Positions 6,072 through 6,541 of a DNA stretch of 6,541 bases are shown here, one piece after another. Numbering within the stretch: the first letter of the stretch is position 1; each line of letters opens with the position of its first letter. The translations under genes were made by a program, and so were the position numbers. The stretch comes from Chloroflexota bacterium (GTDB lineage Bacteria; Chloroflexota; Anaerolineae; 4572-78; J111). A model generated the notes under the pieces. The model made no database searches. It saw only the letters and a list, made by a program, of their open reading frames with translations, and was not told the origin of the DNA. Location of the stretch: contig RFJF01000763.1 of assembly GCA_003695455.1 (NCBI GenBank), forward strand, positions 1 to 6,541, written 5' to 3'.

Positions 6072-6136
6072 ACCTGTTCGGGGCAGGTAAAAAAACAGGA
6101 AATACCGGCTAACTTGGCGGAAAGCGGTATTTCCTG
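6072..6136 (-). terminator. Minus-strand intrinsic terminator, possibly in tandem
   Basis: CAGGAAATACCG (6096-6107) and CGGTATTTCCTG (6125-6136) form a perfect 12-bp stem with a 17-base loop. On the minus strand it is followed directly by seven T (6095-6089). On the + strand GGGG follows, so it is not a good terminator for the LacI-type gene. A second short stem, ACCTG/CAGGT (6072-6076/6084-6088), comes next on the minus strand and is followed by TTTGTTT. Confidence 0.6.
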
Positions 6137-6157
6137 GGGTCAAGCGCACAGAACACC

Positions 6158-6176
6158 TTTAGCAAAATTTGCTAAA
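6158..6176. repeat. 19-bp near-perfect palindrome TTTAGCAAA-A-TTTGCTAAA
   Basis: Two 9-base arms flank a single central base. The loop is too short for a good RNA hairpin, so a protein-binding site is more likely than a terminator, unless it is chance. It overlaps the end of the 63-codon minus-strand open frame. Confidence 0.35.
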
Positions 6177-6372
6177 AAGCCCTGTTTGCCTTCGCTTCAA
6201 CATTATACAAGGTAAGCTCAACTGAGCCAAGCCGATGGCCCAGGCAAAGATTCCAGAGTTTTTGCATCTGAGCGCTTGATCTTTAATTTCCCGGACTAAA
6301 TCATTTAACTCAAGTTGCTGCCTTAGCCAACAAATGGTCGGAAAAACCAACTAATCTGTGCCAGATACCAAA

Positions 6373-6445
6373 AGGAGTAGGCAGTATGGAGTAAGAAGTA
6401 AGGGTTTTTCCCCTAATCCCTACTCCTTACTTTCTACTTCCTGCC
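6373..6445. repeat. Polypurine/polypyrimidine imperfect inverted repeat
   Basis: The left arm is purine-rich (AGGAGTAGGCAG from 6373, then GGAGTAAGAAGTAAGGG to 6404). The right arm is its pyrimidine-rich counterpart (CCCTACTCCTTAC, then TTTCTACTTCCTGCC, to 6445). AGGAGTAGG (6373-6381) is exactly complementary to CCTACTCCT (6419-6427), and GGCAG (6380-6384) to CTGCC (6441-6445), so several registers are possible. It looks like a low-complexity intergenic repeat family. Confidence 0.6.
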
Positions 6446-6488
6446 TGGGGTGCATAGTCGGCAACCTGAGTTATTGAAGGAGCTGCGA

Positions 6489-6506
6489 ATGAAATTACTT
6501 AAATAA
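6489..6506 (+). other. Five-codon mini-ORF with a strong SD
   Basis: AAGGAG (6477-6482) stands 6 bases before ATG AAA TTA CTT AAA TAA, encoding MKLLK. The SD and spacing are ideal but the frame closes at once. It could be a leader peptide for a gene beyond the window, a broken gene start, or chance. AGTTATT (6469-6475) and AATAACT (6502-6508) could pair around it and hide the SD. Confidence 0.3.
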
Positions 6507-6541
6507 CTTGAGTTTTGCGATACGAGGGGCAAAGTTACCCC

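Larger units (their letters stand above)
6055..6541. other. Gene-poor tail after the LacI-type gene
   Basis: These 487 bases hold no + strand gene. A minus-strand frame, open from a TTG at 6350 to a TAA at 6159, gives 63 residues (including NDLVREIKDQALRC and FAWAIGLAQLSL). I do not recognise it; it starts right after a stop, has no evident SD, and could be a relic of a longer gene or chance. Its stop lies 22 bases before a minus-strand terminator-like hairpin (6089-6136), which gives some weight to past or present minus-strand transcription. Bases 6373-6445 hold a purine/pyrimidine repeat. The last bases, GGGGCAAAGTTACCCC, form a possible 4-bp hairpin cut by the window edge. Confidence 0.5.

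Noticed and set aside
6055..6541. Insertion sequence remnant
   Set aside because: No recognisable transposase motif, terminal inverted repeats or target duplication could be paired across this stretch; the repeats present are local hairpins.

Overview
The window shows four protein-coding genes, all on the + strand, with well-defined control signals between them. Base composition is moderate to slightly GC-rich. The promoters are standard sigma-70 type (TTGACA/TATAAT-like). A valine T-box leader, a LacI-family repressor and AT-rich or polypurine repeats between genes suggest a Gram-positive-like or Chloroflexota bacterium. I favour Chloroflexota (Anaerolineae-like), but this is an inference from style and not from a phylogenetic marker.

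Layout. Bases 1-638 hold the 3' part of a C39/papain-like cysteine peptidase-fold gene cut by the window edge. A promoter (662-689) then serves a small membrane protein of the VTT/DedA type. Its start is unclear: an SD-preceded CTG at 741 fits better than the first in-frame ATG at 888. Right after it, a near-consensus promoter (1457-1485) starts a roughly 350-nt T-box leader. The leader has a GUC (Val) specifier, an AAGGTGGTACCGCGA T-box and an intrinsic terminator, and it controls valS (1878-4571), the complete 897-residue valyl-tRNA synthetase. A strong hairpin terminator closes valS. A 96-nt stretch with two inverted REP-like hairpins follows. Next comes a LacI-family regulator gene (5029-6054), whose promoter carries two perfect copies of the palindrome ATCGAACCGGTTCGAT: one fills the -35/-10 spacer and one sits at the expected transcription start. 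The last 487 bases hold no convincing + strand gene. They contain tandem hairpins oriented as minus-strand terminators, a 63-codon minus-strand open frame I do not recognise, and a polypurine/polypyrimidine inverted repeat.

How the parts work together. The genes look like separate transcription units, not one operon. valS is set to be transcribed when uncharged tRNA-Val accumulates. The LacI-type gene is set to repress itself and probably an unseen carbohydrate-uptake locus that shares the same operator.

I did not find a clearly new multi-gene system. The most unusual points are the repeat-derived hairpin inside the valS T-box leader, the non-ATG start of the membrane protein gene with an overlapping mini-ORF, and the unexplained structured DNA at 4697-4807 and 6072-6445.
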